A stretch of 64,000 nt of DNA, from NCBI GenBank assembly GCA_030583605.1, contig CP129466.1, positions 999,001-1,063,000 on the forward strand. Direction: 5' to 3'. Origin of the DNA: Gammaproteobacteria bacterium. GTDB taxonomy: Bacteria > Pseudomonadota > Gammaproteobacteria > Steroidobacterales > GCA-2729495. Positions 46,493 through 55,005 of the stretch are shown in pieces. Made by a program: the position numbers and the translations under genes. Positions within the stretch are counted from its first letter, which is position 1; every line of letters begins with the position of its first letter. The notes under the pieces were generated by a model that ran no database searches, had not been told where the DNA came from, and saw only the letters and a list, made by a program, of their open reading frames with translations.

Positions 46493-47862
46493 TGCACATC
46501 CATATCCTCGGCATCTGCGGAACCTTCATGGCGGGCGTGGCCGCTATTGCGCGCGAGGCGGGCCATCGTGTCACCGGCAGCGACAGGGACGTATATCCCC
46601 CGATGAGCGATCAGCTGGCGGCGCTCGGAATCACGGTGACCGAGGGCTACGCGGCGGGCCAACTGCAGCCGGCGCCGGATGTGGTGATCGTCGGCAACGT
46701 GATGTCCCGAGGCATCCCGGTGGTCGAAGAGTTGCTCAACCGCGGTATCCCCTACTGTTCCGGGCCGGAATGGCTCGCGCGCGAGGTGCTGCGATCCCGG
46801 CATGTCATCGCGGTGTCGGGTACGCATGGCAAGACCACCACGAGCAGCCTCGTGGCATGGATCCTGAGCCAGGCCGGGTGCGACCCCGGATACCTGATCG
46901 GTGGCGTGACGCCGGATCTGGGCGTATCGGCCCGGCTCGGCCGCGGCGATGCCTTCGTGATCGAGGCCGACGAGTACGACACGGCGTTCTTCGACAAGAG
47001 CGCGAAGTTTCTGCATTACCGGCCGCGCACGCTGGTGATCAACAACATCGAATATGACCACGCCGACATCTATCCGGATCTGGCGGCAATCCAGCGTCAG
47101 TTCCACCTGCTCGTCCGTGCCGTGCCTGGAGAGGGCCGGATCATTTGTCGAGCCGATGATGCCAACATCCGCCAGGTCCTCGATCAGGGTTGCTGGACCC
47201 CAGTCGAGACGTTTGCGAGCCGCACCGGCATCGCGGCGGACTGGACCGGCAGGGTGGCGGATGACGGCGGCTATCAGTTGTCACAGGCGGGCCGGGAGGC
47301 AGGCCTGTGCGCCTGGCGACTCGCCGGCGATCACAATGCCGAGAATGTCACCGCGGCACTGCTCGCGGCCCGGCACGTCGGCGTGGACATCGCGGTGTCG
47401 CTCGCTGCGGTAGCCCGGTTCGGCGGGGTGAAGCGTCGCCTGGAGTTGCTCGGCACCTGGGATGGGGTCAGGCTGTACGACGACTTCGCCCACCATCCGA
47501 CGGCGATCGAGCGCACGCTGGCGGCCGTGCGCACCACGCTGCGGCCGCAGCGGATCCTTGCGGTCATGGAGCCGCGTTCGAACACCATGAAGATCGGCGT
47601 CCACCGCGACACGCTGGCCCATGCGCTGGCCCGCGCGGACTCGAGCTGGATCCTGCGCCAGGAGGGGCTGCGCTGGGACCTGGCCGCGACGCTGGCCGGT
47701 GTGCCCTCGGCTCGCATCTGCCCGGATACCGCCACGATCGTGGCCGAGGTGGCCCGGGAGTGCCGCGCGGGCGATGTCATCGTCGTCATGAGCAACGGCG
47801 GTTTCCAGAACATTCGCGCCGACCTCGCGGCGGCGCTGGCGGCGCGCGCCCGGCGTAACTGA
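46492..47862 (+). CDS. mpl: UDP-N-acetylmuramate:L-alanyl-gamma-D-glutamyl-meso-diaminopimelate ligase
   Basis: 456 residues. A Mur-ligase-fold enzyme that reloads recycled murein tripeptide onto UDP-MurNAc. 'HILGICGTFMAGVAAIAREA' is the Mpl-specific start, P-loop 'VSGTHGKTTTSSLV', then 'EADEYDTAFFDKSAKFLHY' and 'YDDFAHHPTAIERTL'. Fits with the lytic transglycosylase elsewhere in the window, which releases recyclable muropeptides. Confidence 0.95.
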   Translation: MHIHILGICGTFMAGVAAIAREAGHRVTGSDRDVYPPMSDQLAALGITVTEGYAAGQLQPAPDVVIVGNVMSRGIPVVEELLNRGIPYCSGPEWLAREVLRSRHVIAVSGTHGKTTTSSLVAWILSQAGCDPGYLIGGVTPDLGVSARLGRGDAFVIEADEYDTAFFDKSAKFLHYRPRTLVINNIEYDHADIYPDLAAIQRQFHLLVRAVPGEGRIICRADDANIRQVLDQGCWTPVETFASRTGIAADWTGRVADDGGYQLSQAGREAGLCAWRLAGDHNAENVTAALLAARHVGVDIAVSLAAVARFGGVKRRLELLGTWDGVRLYDDFAHHPTAIERTLAAVRTTLRPQRILAVMEPRSNTMKIGVHRDTLAHALARADSSWILRQEGLRWDLAATLAGVPSARICPDTATIVAEVARECRAGDVIVVMSNGGFQNIRADLAAALAARARRN

Positions 47863-47917
47863 CACGTGGCTGCATGCCGGCGACCAACCTGATGATCATC
47901 TGCCCGGAGGCAATCCG

Positions 47918-48094
47918 ATGACCGACAAGGCCGCGTTGCGACGCTGGATGTGCCTGAGTTGCGGGCACATCTACGACGAGGCAGAAGGTGATCCGCAGTC
48001 CGGTTTCCCGCCGGGCACCCGCTTCGAGGATCTGCCGCTGTCGTGGCGGTGTCCGGATTGCGGGGCCGGCAAGGAGGACTTCGAGCTCCTGTAG
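47918..48094 (+). CDS. Rubredoxin
   Basis: A 58-residue protein found by reading the gap after mpl. Two iron-binding pairs: 'WMCLSCGHIYDEAEGD' (C12, C15) and 'WRCPDCGAGKEDFELL' (C45, C48), with the conserved 'GFPPGTRFEDLP' between. A one-electron carrier, often for hydroxylases or peroxide reduction. Excellent Shine-Dalgarno GGAGG 8 nt upstream. Converges with the TraB/GumN gene. Confidence 0.93.
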   Translation: MTDKAALRRWMCLSCGHIYDEAEGDPQSGFPPGTRFEDLPLSWRCPDCGAGKEDFELL

Positions 48095-48101
48095 CCTGTG
48101 C

Positions 48102-49016
48102 TCAGTGCAGCTGCCGTGGCGCGTGCCCGGCTTCACCCAGCATCTTGATCAGGCTGTCGCGGCCGACGAGGTGCAGAGTGCCGACGACCACGAGCACATC
48201 ACGCTCCCCGCGCGCGAGAGCCTCGATCTTCCGAACCCAGTTGCGGTTTCGTTCGACGACGATGCGCCGGTAGAGTTCGGGCTGGTCGCGCATCCCGTCG
48301 AGGAGGTCCGCTTCCATCGCGCGCAGATCGCCGGTGCGCCAGGCCGACACGATGTTTCCGATGCGATTCTCGATGTCGGCGGCTTCATCGAGCGTTGCCA
48401 GCAGGAAGTCCCGCTGGGTCGCGGGCGGCAACTGGTCCATGGCCTCGAGCTGTTCCTCGAGGGTCTCCAGCCCCTTGATCTCCTTGCGATCCCGCTGCGC
48501 CAGCGCGAGCAGCTGCTGCTCGACGCCGGCGCTGGCGTCGAAACCGAGCATCTGCAGCTTGAGCTGCGTAAGGGTAATCGCCGCGAGCCAGGGCTCGTAG
48601 GCGCTGAGGAGCGCCAGGTCGATGCCGATCGCCTGCGCCTTGGCGGCCGCTTTTTCGTAGTCGCGGCTGCCGAGGAGCACCGCGAGCGGGCGCCCGTCCG
48701 GATCGGTCCCCAGGCGTTGCATGACGGCGGCCGATGCCAGCGGATCGAGATCGTCGAGATCGAGTTCCATCACCACGACGTCGGCATCCTCGTAGGCGCT
48801 GAGAACGCGATCGGGCAGGCGATCTTCACCGGGGCGCAGGAAGTGAATCGAGCCGAGGATGAACACGCGGTTCGTGTCACCGCGCAGCTCCCATAGCGGC
48901 AACCCGTCCGGCCGCGCCGGGGATGCGAGCAGGAGCAGTGCTGCGAGGAGCAGGGGGTGCAGGAGCCGGGCTCGTAGTGCCAGATGCGTTGAACCGCTCG
49001 TCGTCATGACCTGCAT
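48102..49016 (-). CDS. TraB/GumN family exported protein
   Basis: 304 residues with a signal peptide ('LLAALLLLASPARPDG'). 'PLWELRGDTNRVFILGSIHF' opens the domain and 'DVLVVVGTLHLVGRDSLIKM' closes it; the paired GSIHF and GTLHL histidines with a Glu in 'VVVMELDLDD' suggest a metal-dependent hydrolase of the EreA/ChaN-like type, related to TIKI proteases. The substrate is unknown. GGAG lies 9 nt before the ATG at 49016. Confidence 0.85.
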   Translation of the reverse strand: MQVMTTSGSTHLALRARLLHPLLLAALLLLASPARPDGLPLWELRGDTNRVFILGSIHFLRPGEDRLPDRVLSAYEDADVVVMELDLDDLDPLASAAVMQRLGTDPDGRPLAVLLGSRDYEKAAAKAQAIGIDLALLSAYEPWLAAITLTQLKLQMLGFDASAGVEQQLLALAQRDRKEIKGLETLEEQLEAMDQLPPATQRDFLLATLDEAADIENRIGNIVSAWRTGDLRAMEADLLDGMRDQPELYRRIVVERNRNWVRKIEALARGERDVLVVVGTLHLVGRDSLIKMLGEAGHAPRQLH

Positions 49017-49084
49017 CGCTCGTTACTCCGCCGCCCACCACTGCGTGCAGGGTACCGGAAACGCGGCTTGCAGCGTGCGGCGAT

Positions 49085-49897
49085 TCAGCGGGCCGTTTCT
49101 GTCCAGACGACCTCGGTGTCGATGCTGCCGTCGCTCTGCAGGTCGAGCCAGCGGAAGCCGGGCGGGCGACGATCGACCGCGAAGACGTCGCTTTCGGGCA
49201 GGAACTGGAAGCAGGTGGACGGCGTGGTGAGGTAGCGCACGCCGTTGCGGGAAAGGTCCGACGCCTGGTGCACGTGGCCGGCCACTACCGCCCGCAGCCG
49301 CGGGCAGCAGTCGAGGACTTCCAGCAATGCATCGGCGTTGTACAGGCCAAGTTCGTCGAGCCAGCCGCTGCCGAGCGGCAACGGGTGGTGGTGGATCGCG
49401 ACGAGCACGTGTGGCGCGGTCGCTGCCTGCAGCGTGGCGTCGAGCCATTGCAAATGGGCGGGCGCGAGGCGACCACCGTGATCGCCGGCGAGGTAGCTGT
49501 CGAGCAGGATCACGCACCAGTTGCCGGTGAGGTGCGCCCCGCCGACCCGGAATTGCGGCTCCGTGAGGGCGGCCCGCATCGCCCGCGGCTCGTCATGGTT
49601 GCCGGGCAGGCACCAGACGGGGATGTCGAGCGGCGCCAGCAGGTCCCGGAATGCAGCGTAGGAAGCCGGCGTTTCGTCCTGGCTGAGATCGCCCGTCGCG
49701 AGCACCGCCTGCGCCGGGCGGGGATCGCAGCGCGCCCGATCGAGTACGCGTGACAGCGTCAGGAAGGTGTCCACGCCGCGCAGCCGCGTGTCGTGCGCGG
49801 CATGCAGGTGGGTGTCGGTGATGTGCAGCAGTCTGGGCGCAGACGGGGCCACGTGGGCGTGCCGATGGCCAGCTTTGCCGGCGGCAGTGGAACTCAT
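49085..49897 (-). CDS. cpdA: 3',5'-cyclic AMP phosphodiesterase CpdA
   Basis: A 270-residue metallophosphoesterase: 'LLHITDTHLH', 'LATGDLSQDE', 'LPGNHDEP', 'VAIHHHPLPLGSGWLDE' and 'VVAGHVHQ' supply the two-metal site. The class III cAMP phosphodiesterase CpdA best fits 'HHHPLPLGSGWLDELGL'. A TATATT ends 9 nt before the ATG, so the transcript may be almost leaderless. Confidence 0.88.
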   Translation of the reverse strand: MSSTAAGKAGHRHAHVAPSAPRLLHITDTHLHAAHDTRLRGVDTFLTLSRVLDRARCDPRPAQAVLATGDLSQDETPASYAAFRDLLAPLDIPVWCLPGNHDEPRAMRAALTEPQFRVGGAHLTGNWCVILLDSYLAGDHGGRLAPAHLQWLDATLQAATAPHVLVAIHHHPLPLGSGWLDELGLYNADALLEVLDCCPRLRAVVAGHVHQASDLSRNGVRYLTTPSTCFQFLPESDVFAVDRRPPGFRWLDLQSDGSIDTEVVWTETAR

Positions 49898-50034
49898 GCG
49901 GCGCCAATATAGCCGACGACCGGCGGAGCGACCGGGTCGCAGGTCTCAGCGACGGCCGGCGAAGTGTGCGGGCGGTCGCGTTGCGGCATTGCGGCTGTCG
50001 GCTCCGGCCGGGCCGGCCGTTCACCCGCCCGGCG

Positions 50035-51348
50035 CTAGTAGCGATAGTGCTCCGGCTTGTAAGGGCCGCCGACTGGCACACCGATGTAGTCGGCCTGGCC
50101 CTGCGTGAGCGTGGTCAGCTGCGCGCCGATCTTCTTCAGGTGCAGCCGCGCCACCTTCTCGTCGAGCAGTTTCGGCAGCACGTACACCTTGCGCTCGTAC
50201 TTCGAGCTGCCGGTCCACAGGTCGATCTGCGCGAGCACCTGGTTCGTGAACGAGTTCGACATCACGAAGCTCGGGTGCCCGGTGGCGCAACCGAGGTTCA
50301 CCAGCCGTCCTTCCGCCAGCAGGATCAGGCGCTTGCCGTCCGGAAAAATCACGTGATCGACCTGCGGTTTGATGTTCTCCCACTTGTACTTGCGCAGGGA
50401 GGCGACATCGATCTCGCTGTCGAAGTGGCCGATGTTGCAGACGATCGCCTGGTTCTTCATGCGCTTCAGATGATCGTGATCGATCACGCGGAAGTTGCCG
50501 GTGGCGCTGACGAAGATGTCGGCCTTGTCGGCGGCGTAGTCCATGGTGACCACACGGTAGCCTTCCATCGCTGCCTGCAGGGCGTTGATGGGGTCGATCT
50601 CCGTGATCCAGACCGTGGCGCCCAAGCCGCGCAGGGATTGCGCACAGCCCTTGCCGACGTCGCCGTAACCGGCGACCACCGCGATCTTGCCGGCGATCAT
50701 CACGTCGGTGGCGCGCTTGATGCCGTCCACCAGCGACTCGCGACAGCCGTAGAGGTTGTCGAATTTCGACTTCGTGACGGAGTCATTGACGTTGATGGCG
50801 GGGCAGGCGAGTGTGCCCATTCTGGCCATGTCGTAGAGCCGCTTGACGCCGGTCGTGGTCTCCTCGGAGATGCCGCGCACGTTCTTCATCAGCTCCGGGT
50901 ACTTGTCGTGCATGATCGCGGTCAGGTCACCGCCGTCGTCGAGGATCATGTTCGGCCGCCAGCCGTCGGGGCCAAGAACCGTCTGTTCCACGCACCACCA
51001 GTACTCCTCCTCGGTCTCGCCCTTCCAGGCGAACACGGGAATGCCGGCGGCGGCGATGGCGGAGGCCGCGTGGTCCTGGGTGGAGAAGATATTGCAGGAC
51101 GACCAGCGCACCTCGGCGCCGAGCTGCACCAGCGTCTCGATCAGCACCGCGGTCTGGATGGTCATGTGCAGGCATCCGGCAATGCGGGCACCCTTCAGTG
51201 GCTGCGCCGCCGCGTACTCCTCGCGCACCGCCATCAGCCCCGGCATCTCCGTCTCGGCAATGCGGATTTCCTTGCGGCCCCAGTCGGCCAGCGTGATGTC
51301 GGCGACCTTGTAATCGGCCCTCGCGGCCACTGCGGGTTTGCTGCTCAT
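50035..51348 (-). CDS. ahcY: S-adenosylhomocysteine hydrolase
   Basis: 437 residues. It splits SAH to adenosine and homocysteine, keeping the methylation cycle moving. '[20 protein letters not shown]', '[20 protein letters not shown]', the NAD motif '[15 protein letters not shown]', and the C-terminal 'YKPEHYRY' are characteristic, including the extra ~40-residue segment of the proteobacterial form. It starts 21 nt after metK, so the two genes form an operon. Confidence 0.96.
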   Translation of the reverse strand: MSSKPAVAARADYKVADITLADWGRKEIRIAETEMPGLMAVREEYAAAQPLKGARIAGCLHMTIQTAVLIETLVQLGAEVRWSSCNIFSTQDHAASAIAAAGIPVFAWKGETEEEYWWCVEQTVLGPDGWRPNMILDDGGDLTAIMHDKYPELMKNVRGISEETTTGVKRLYDMARMGTLACPAINVNDSVTKSKFDNLYGCRESLVDGIKRATDVMIAGKIAVVAGYGDVGKGCAQSLRGLGATVWITEIDPINALQAAMEGYRVVTMDYAADKADIFVSATGNFRVIDHDHLKRMKNQAIVCNIGHFDSEIDVASLRKYKWENIKPQVDHVIFPDGKRLILLAEGRLVNLGCATGHPSFVMSNSFTNQVLAQIDLWTGSSKYERKVYVLPKLLDEKVARLHLKKIGAQLTTLTQGQADYIGVPVGGPYKPEHYRY

Positions 51349-51369
51349 CGGTTGTCGTCCTTTTGTCTG

Positions 51370-52545
51370 CTATGCGGCCCGGCGGCGGATGCCGGCGGCT
51401 TCGCGCAGGGCGGTGGCCCGGTCGGTTCGCTCCCACGGGAACTTCGCGTCCTCGCGGCCGAAGTGACCATAGGCTGCTGTCGAGCGATAGATCGGCCGGT
51501 GCAGGTCGAGCATCTCGCGGATGCCGTAAGGCGTCAGGTCGAAGTGCCGGCGTACCAGCTGCGTGACCTTGTCGTTGGCGATGCGGCTGGTGCCGAAAGT
51601 CTCCACTGCCACCGAGGTCGGCTCCGCCACGCCGATCGCATACGACAGCTGCACTTCGCAGCGATCGGCGATACCGGCCGCCACGATGTTCTTGGCGACG
51701 TAGCGGGCCGCGTAGGCGGCCGAGCGGTCGACCTTGGTCGGATCCTTGCCGGAGAAGGCGCCGCCACCGTGACGCGCCATGCCGCCGTAGGTATCCACGA
51801 TGATCTTGCGCCCGGTGAGGCCGCAGTCGCCCATCGGCCCGCCGATCACGAAGCGCCCGGTCGGGTTGATGTGGAAGCGGGTGCCCTTGTGGACCAGCTT
51901 TTTCGGCAGCACCGGTTTGATGATGAGGTCCATGACGCCTTCTTTGATCGTCTTCTGGCTGACGTCCGGCGCGTGCTGGGTGGAGAGCACCACGGCATCG
52001 ATGGCGACCGGCTTGCCGTCCTCGTAGACGAGCGTGACCTGGCTCTTGGCGTCCGGGCGCAGCCACTTGAGCTTGCCGGATTTGCGCACTTCAGACTGCT
52101 TCTTCACCAGCCGGTGGGCGAGGGTGATCGGCGCGGGCATGAGCACGTCGGTCTCGTTGCTCGCGTAGCCGAACATCATGCCCTGGTCACCCGCGCCCTG
52201 CTTGCGCGGGTCCTTGCGGTCCACTCCCTGGGCGATGTCGCCGGACTGTTTGCCGATGGCATTGAGCACGGCGCAGGCGTTGCCGTCGAAACCGAGGTCG
52301 GAGTGGTTGTAGCCGATGTCGTTCACCACGCTGCGCACCAGCGGTTCGAGGTCGACCCAGGCTGAAGTCGTGATCTCGCCGGCCACCAGGACGAAACCCG
52401 TCTTGACCAGCGTCTCGCAGGCCACCTTGGCCATGCGGTCCTGCTCGAAGATCGCATCGAGCACCGCATCCGAGATCTGGTCCGCCATCTTGTCCGGGTG
52501 GCCCTCGGAGACGGATTCCGAGGTGAAGAGGCTTCTGGTAGGCAT
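51370..52545 (-). CDS. metK: S-adenosylmethionine synthetase
   Basis: 391 residues. It makes SAM from methionine and ATP. '[20 protein letters not shown]' starts the protein, '[16 protein letters not shown]' and '[19 protein letters not shown]' are the signature loops. First gene of metK-ahcY. Its leader is only about 22 nt, too short for a SAM or SAH riboswitch. Confidence 0.96.
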   Translation of the reverse strand: MPTRSLFTSESVSEGHPDKMADQISDAVLDAIFEQDRMAKVACETLVKTGFVLVAGEITTSAWVDLEPLVRSVVNDIGYNHSDLGFDGNACAVLNAIGKQSGDIAQGVDRKDPRKQGAGDQGMMFGYASNETDVLMPAPITLAHRLVKKQSEVRKSGKLKWLRPDAKSQVTLVYEDGKPVAIDAVVLSTQHAPDVSQKTIKEGVMDLIIKPVLPKKLVHKGTRFHINPTGRFVIGGPMGDCGLTGRKIIVDTYGGMARHGGGAFSGKDPTKVDRSAAYAARYVAKNIVAAGIADRCEVQLSYAIGVAEPTSVAVETFGTSRIANDKVTQLVRRHFDLTPYGIREMLDLHRPIYRSTAAYGHFGREDAKFPWERTDRATALREAAGIRRRAA

Positions 52546-52574
52546 AAACGGGTCCTGGTCAGCGAAAGCGCCGC

Positions 52575-52580
52575 ATTATA
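52575..52580 (-). promoter_or_regulatory. Predicted -10 element of metK-ahcY
   Basis: TATAAT on the minus strand followed by GCGGCGC, with transcript start expected near 52568. The -35 region lies in a GGCAG/CTGCC hairpin and is weak. Confidence 0.5.
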
Positions 52581-52718
52581 GACCGGCAGAAAACGGAAGC
52601 CCTGCCGAAAATCGAATTCGATTGGGTCATCTACGTATGGCCCGCGGACGGCGCTGACCACATTGTGGCCGGCCTCGACCTCAAGGGCACAGCCGCCCTC
52701 TACAGTACAGGAGTCACG

Positions 52719-53015
52719 ATGTCGCAAGCCGCCCCTTCATTCATCGACGTGCGCACGATTGTTCCGCGCGAGCGTCACCCGGTCATCTTCGGGCGATTCC
52801 ACGCCTTGCAACCCGGCGAGACCTTCGACCTGGTCAACGATCACGACCCCAGGCCGCTCTACTACCAGATGCAGGCGCAGAATCCGGACAGCTTTACCTG
52901 GACCTACCTCGAGTCGGGCCCGGAGATCTGGCGGGTGCGGATCGGTAAGACGGCAGCGACCGCGGCGCGGCCTGCCAGCGACGGAAATTGCTGCTCGGGC
53001 GGCAGCTGCGGCTGA
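52719..53015 (+). CDS. DUF2249 protein with cysteine-rich tail
   Basis: 98 residues: 'FIDVRTIVPRERHPVIFGRF', 'LVNDHDPRPLYYQMQAQ', 'SGPEIWRVRIGK' match DUF2249, a small TusA-like domain often tied to nitrogen-oxide, iron-sulfur or copper genes. The tail 'NCCSGGSCG' could bind metal. AGGAG lies 7 nt upstream. It is divergent from metK and is the last core gene before the accessory islet. Confidence 0.85.
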   Translation: MSQAAPSFIDVRTIVPRERHPVIFGRFHALQPGETFDLVNDHDPRPLYYQMQAQNPDSFTWTYLESGPEIWRVRIGKTAATAARPASDGNCCSGGSCG

Positions 53016-53032
53016 GCGGCGCCTGGGCGGGG

Positions 53033-53065
53033 CAACAAGCCAATAAGCCAAACCCGGCACCTGAC
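53033..53065 (+). repeat. Family-B repeat, copy 1
   Basis: Core CAACAAGCCAATAAGCC then AAACCCGGCACCTGAC. Same orientation as copy 2; 31 of 33 positions match. It marks the left edge of the toxin-antitoxin segment, just past the DUF2249 stop and ending 5 nt before the vapC stop. Confidence 0.85.
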
Positions 53066-53069
53066 GTCC

Positions 53070-53462
53070 TCAATACCAGTCGCCCAACGCGAGGCCAGGC
53101 ACACGCCTGAACTCCCTCGTATTGTGGGTCACCAGCGTGGCCCGATGGGCGAGGGCGGTTCCTGCGATCAGCGTGTCGAGCGGCCCGATGGGTTGCCCCT
53201 TGCGCTCGAGCGTTACGCGCACGTCGGCCGCACGCGCAGCAGCCGCCCGGTCGAATGCGAGTACGTTCACGGAATCGAGGAGCTGGGTCAGCTGACGGCG
53301 ACGCTTCGCCGGATCGGACGACCGCGCGATGCCCGTGTCGATCTCGTAGATCGTGATGGCGCCGACGGCCACATCCGCCGGCGCCGTGGCCAGCAGGTGC
53401 TCGGCGACGCGTCCCTGGCCGCGGAAGAAATAGATCAGCGTGTCCGTATCCAGCAGGAACAT
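53070..53462 (-). CDS. VapC-type PIN-domain toxin
   Basis: A 130-residue PIN ribonuclease. 'MFLLDTDTLIYFFRG' gives the first Asp, 'ITIYEIDTGI' the Glu, 'PIGPLDTLIAGTAL' the third acidic residue and 'LVTHNTREFRRVPGL' the C-terminal part. VapC toxins cleave tRNA or rRNA. It overlaps the antitoxin stop (TGATG). Target unknown. Confidence 0.9.
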   Translation of the reverse strand: MFLLDTDTLIYFFRGQGRVAEHLLATAPADVAVGAITIYEIDTGIARSSDPAKRRRQLTQLLDSVNVLAFDRAAAARAADVRVTLERKGQPIGPLDTLIAGTALAHRATLVTHNTREFRRVPGLALGDWY

Positions 53463-53692
53463 CAGAGCCGCGGTCGCTTGCGGTCGCTGGCCCGCGGCGC
53501 ACGCAACTCCTGCGGGGCCGGAAAGTCTTTCCACGCGCCCGCCAGTGCCCGGATTTCCCCGGGCCATTCGGCGCGAGTCTTCTCCGCCACGAGGTTCGCG
53601 AGCCAGCGGCTGACGGGCAGGCCGGCCGCCTGCGCGGCCTCCCGCAGGCGCCTCTCGTGCTCCGGATCGAGATAGATGGTCACCTGTCCCAC
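53462..53692 (-). CDS. Ribbon-helix-helix antitoxin (VapB-like), GTG start
   Basis: 76 residues: 'GQVTIYLDPEHERRLREAA' and 'GLPVSRWLANLVAEK' form a ribbon-helix-helix DNA-binding domain; the basic, flexible tail ('RAPRASDRKRPRL') would wrap the toxin. The GTG at 53692 has AGGA 8 nt upstream. Longer frames exist but read through repeat copy 2. The stop overlaps vapC, the usual antitoxin-first order with coupling. Confidence 0.85.
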   Translation of the reverse strand: MGQVTIYLDPEHERRLREAAQAAGLPVSRWLANLVAEKTRAEWPGEIRALAGAWKDFPAPQELRAPRASDRKRPRL

Positions 53693-53877
53693 GTCGATGT
53701 TCCTGCCAATCGTCGATATAAGTGCCAGTATAAGTGTCTGATCGGGTCGGGCAAGGCTGACATTCACGGTTCCGGGAATGATCCGTCGTTGCACAGATGC
53801 TGACGAGCCGCAAATCAAGGGGTTTCGCCCGGAAATCCTGACAAATCCGGGCAGCGAAGGCCGGCATCTGGCACGGG
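53693..53877. other. Upstream region of the antitoxin
   Basis: No gene supported. It must hold the vapBC promoter; I could not fit strong hexamers. It is part of a 347-bp gene-free stretch (53693-54039) with repeat copy 2, a palindrome and the G tract. Confidence 0.4.
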
Positions 53878-53910
53878 CAATAAGCCAAAAAGCCAAACCC
53901 GGCACCTGAC
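53878..53910 (+). repeat. Family-B repeat, copy 2
   Basis: CAATAAGCCAAAAAGCC then AAACCCGGCACCTGAC. Direct repeat of copy 1 (845 bp apart) and inverted relative to copy 3 (about 880 bp apart). Confidence 0.85.
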
Positions 53911-53925
53911 ATAACGCATAGCGAT

Positions 53926-53941
53926 TCACTCATTTGAGTGA
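53926..53941. promoter_or_regulatory. 16-bp perfect palindrome, possible operator
   Basis: TCACTCATTTGAGTGA reads the same on both strands. It lies 99-114 nt upstream of the sorted protein gene and just before the G tract. It could bind a dimeric regulator. No known consensus recognised. Confidence 0.45.
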
Positions 53942-53954
53942 TTGACGGTTGATC

Positions 53955-53968
53955 GGGGGGGGGGGGGG
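53955..53968 (+). repeat. 14-G homopolymer tract
   Basis: Fourteen consecutive G residues, preceded by TTGATC and followed by TAGCTT, 72 nt upstream of the sorted-protein ATG. Such tracts slip during replication and can change promoter spacing. It is also a place where sequencing errors occur. Confidence 0.8.
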
Positions 53969-54039
53969 TAGCTTCGCTGCCAGACAACGAAACAACCCCG
54001 GTGCTTGAGGGTCGGGGAAAACCGGGGAGGAAGCTGATC

Positions 54040-54807
54040 ATGCAACGGGTTTTCTGGGGGATTGCGCTGTCGGTGCTGCTGGCGGGTTCGGCGAATGCGG
54101 CGCTGTTGAGCCGCGCGGGCGGACAGGCGTACTACGACACGGTGCTCGATATCACCTGGCTGGCGAACGCCAACCTGGCCGATACCAACGCCTTCGGGGT
54201 CACCGATATCAATGCCAACGGCACGATGACCTGGGCGATAGCGACCGACTGGATTGCGGCGATGAACACCGCGGCGTATCTCGGGATCAGCAACTGGCGG
54301 CTGCCGACGGTCGTGGACACCGGCACCCTAGGTTGTAACTTTGCTTACACCGGCACGGACTGCGGCTACAACGTGGACCTGTCCACGGGCGAGATGGCCC
54401 ATTTGTTCTATAGCACGCTGGGTAACACGGGTCACTACGACACCGGTGGCAGCCCGACGGGCTGTGGCCCCCCATCACCATACTGCCTGACCAACACCGG
54501 TCCGTTCTCGAATCTCCAGCCCGACTACTACTGGTCGGGCACTACCTATGCGCCCAGTTCCAGTCACGCGTGGTTCTTCGCCTTCTTCAACGGCCTCCAG
54601 CACCGCTACAATAAGGGCCACTACAGCTTCTACGCGTGGGCGGTGAGCCCCGGCGATGCCCTGGTTCCGGTGCCGGCGGCGGTGTGGCTGTTCGGTTCGG
54701 CGCTGGGCGTGATGGGACTGCTCCGGCGCAAGGCCCAGACCGGGACCGGGCGTTTACGGTGCCGGGTTTGGCTTATTGGCTTATTGAGCAACCCCGCATC
54801 GCGCTGA
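54040..54807 (+). CDS. Exported Lcl/DUF1566-like protein with VPxPA C-terminal sorting signal
   Basis: 255 residues. Signal peptide (about 1-20, ending 'SANAA'), then a DUF1566-type domain (C-type-lectin fold): 'ITWLANANLADT', 'NWRLPTV' (about 87), 'YYWSGTTYAPSSSHAWFFAF' and 'NGLQHRYNKGHYSFYAWAV'. A sorting signal follows at about 209-231 (VPVPAAVWLF, helix, RRK). Normal members stop just after RRK; here translation continues about 24 residues into repeat copy 3. Good Shine-Dalgarno (GGAGG). It is probably a surface protein that may bind ligands. Cys residues (C106, C116, C150, C157) could form disulfides. Confidence 0.82.
   Translation: MQRVFWGIALSVLLAGSANAALLSRAGGQAYYDTVLDITWLANANLADTNAFGVTDINANGTMTWAIATDWIAAMNTAAYLGISNWRLPTVVDTGTLGCNFAYTGTDCGYNVDLSTGEMAHLFYSTLGNTGHYDTGGSPTGCGPPSPYCLTNTGPFSNLQPDYYWSGTTYAPSSSHAWFFAFFNGLQHRYNKGHYSFYAWAVSPGDALVPVPAAVWLFGSALGVMGLLRRKAQTGTGRLRCRVWLIGLLSNPASR
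54758..54786 (-). repeat. Family-B repeat, copy 3 (inverted)
   Basis: On the minus strand CAATAAGCCAATAAGCC then AAACCCGGCACC. It lies inside the last codons of the sorted-protein frame, which suggests that the repeat replaced or displaced the original gene end. Confidence 0.85.
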
Positions 54808-54822
54808 TGTTGCCCGCCTGAG

Positions 54823-54930
54823 ATGGCCCGCTACGAGCACCTGCCGATCTACACGCAGGCGCTCGATGCGGCGGTGAGTCTCGAGCGCGCCCCCCGCTGC
54901 GCCGGTCGCGGGAGATACCGGTGGCTTTGA
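54823..54930 (+). pseudogene. N-terminal fragment resembling a bAvd-type four-helix-bundle protein
   Basis: An ATG-started 35-residue frame begins MARYEHLPIYTQALDAAV then SLER. This matches, from memory, the N-terminus of four-helix-bundle proteins annotated as diversity-generating-retroelement accessory (bAvd) proteins ('YEHLPIYxxAxDLAV..E'). The match then breaks off into unrelated sequence and a TGA. No downstream reverse transcriptase exists before tkt starts at 55006, so if the resemblance is real this is a truncated relic. The short length makes chance resemblance possible. Confidence 0.5.
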
Positions 54931-55005
54931 ACCTCCCAACCCGGCGCCATTGCGGCCTGGCCGCGACGTAAGCGACAATTTGCGGCCCCAATCCGGGCCG
55001 GGACC

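Noticed and set aside
52546..52700. SAM or SAH riboswitch upstream of metK-ahcY
   Set aside because: The predicted leader is about 22 nt and no riboswitch core helices were seen; metK and ahcY are only 24 nt apart.
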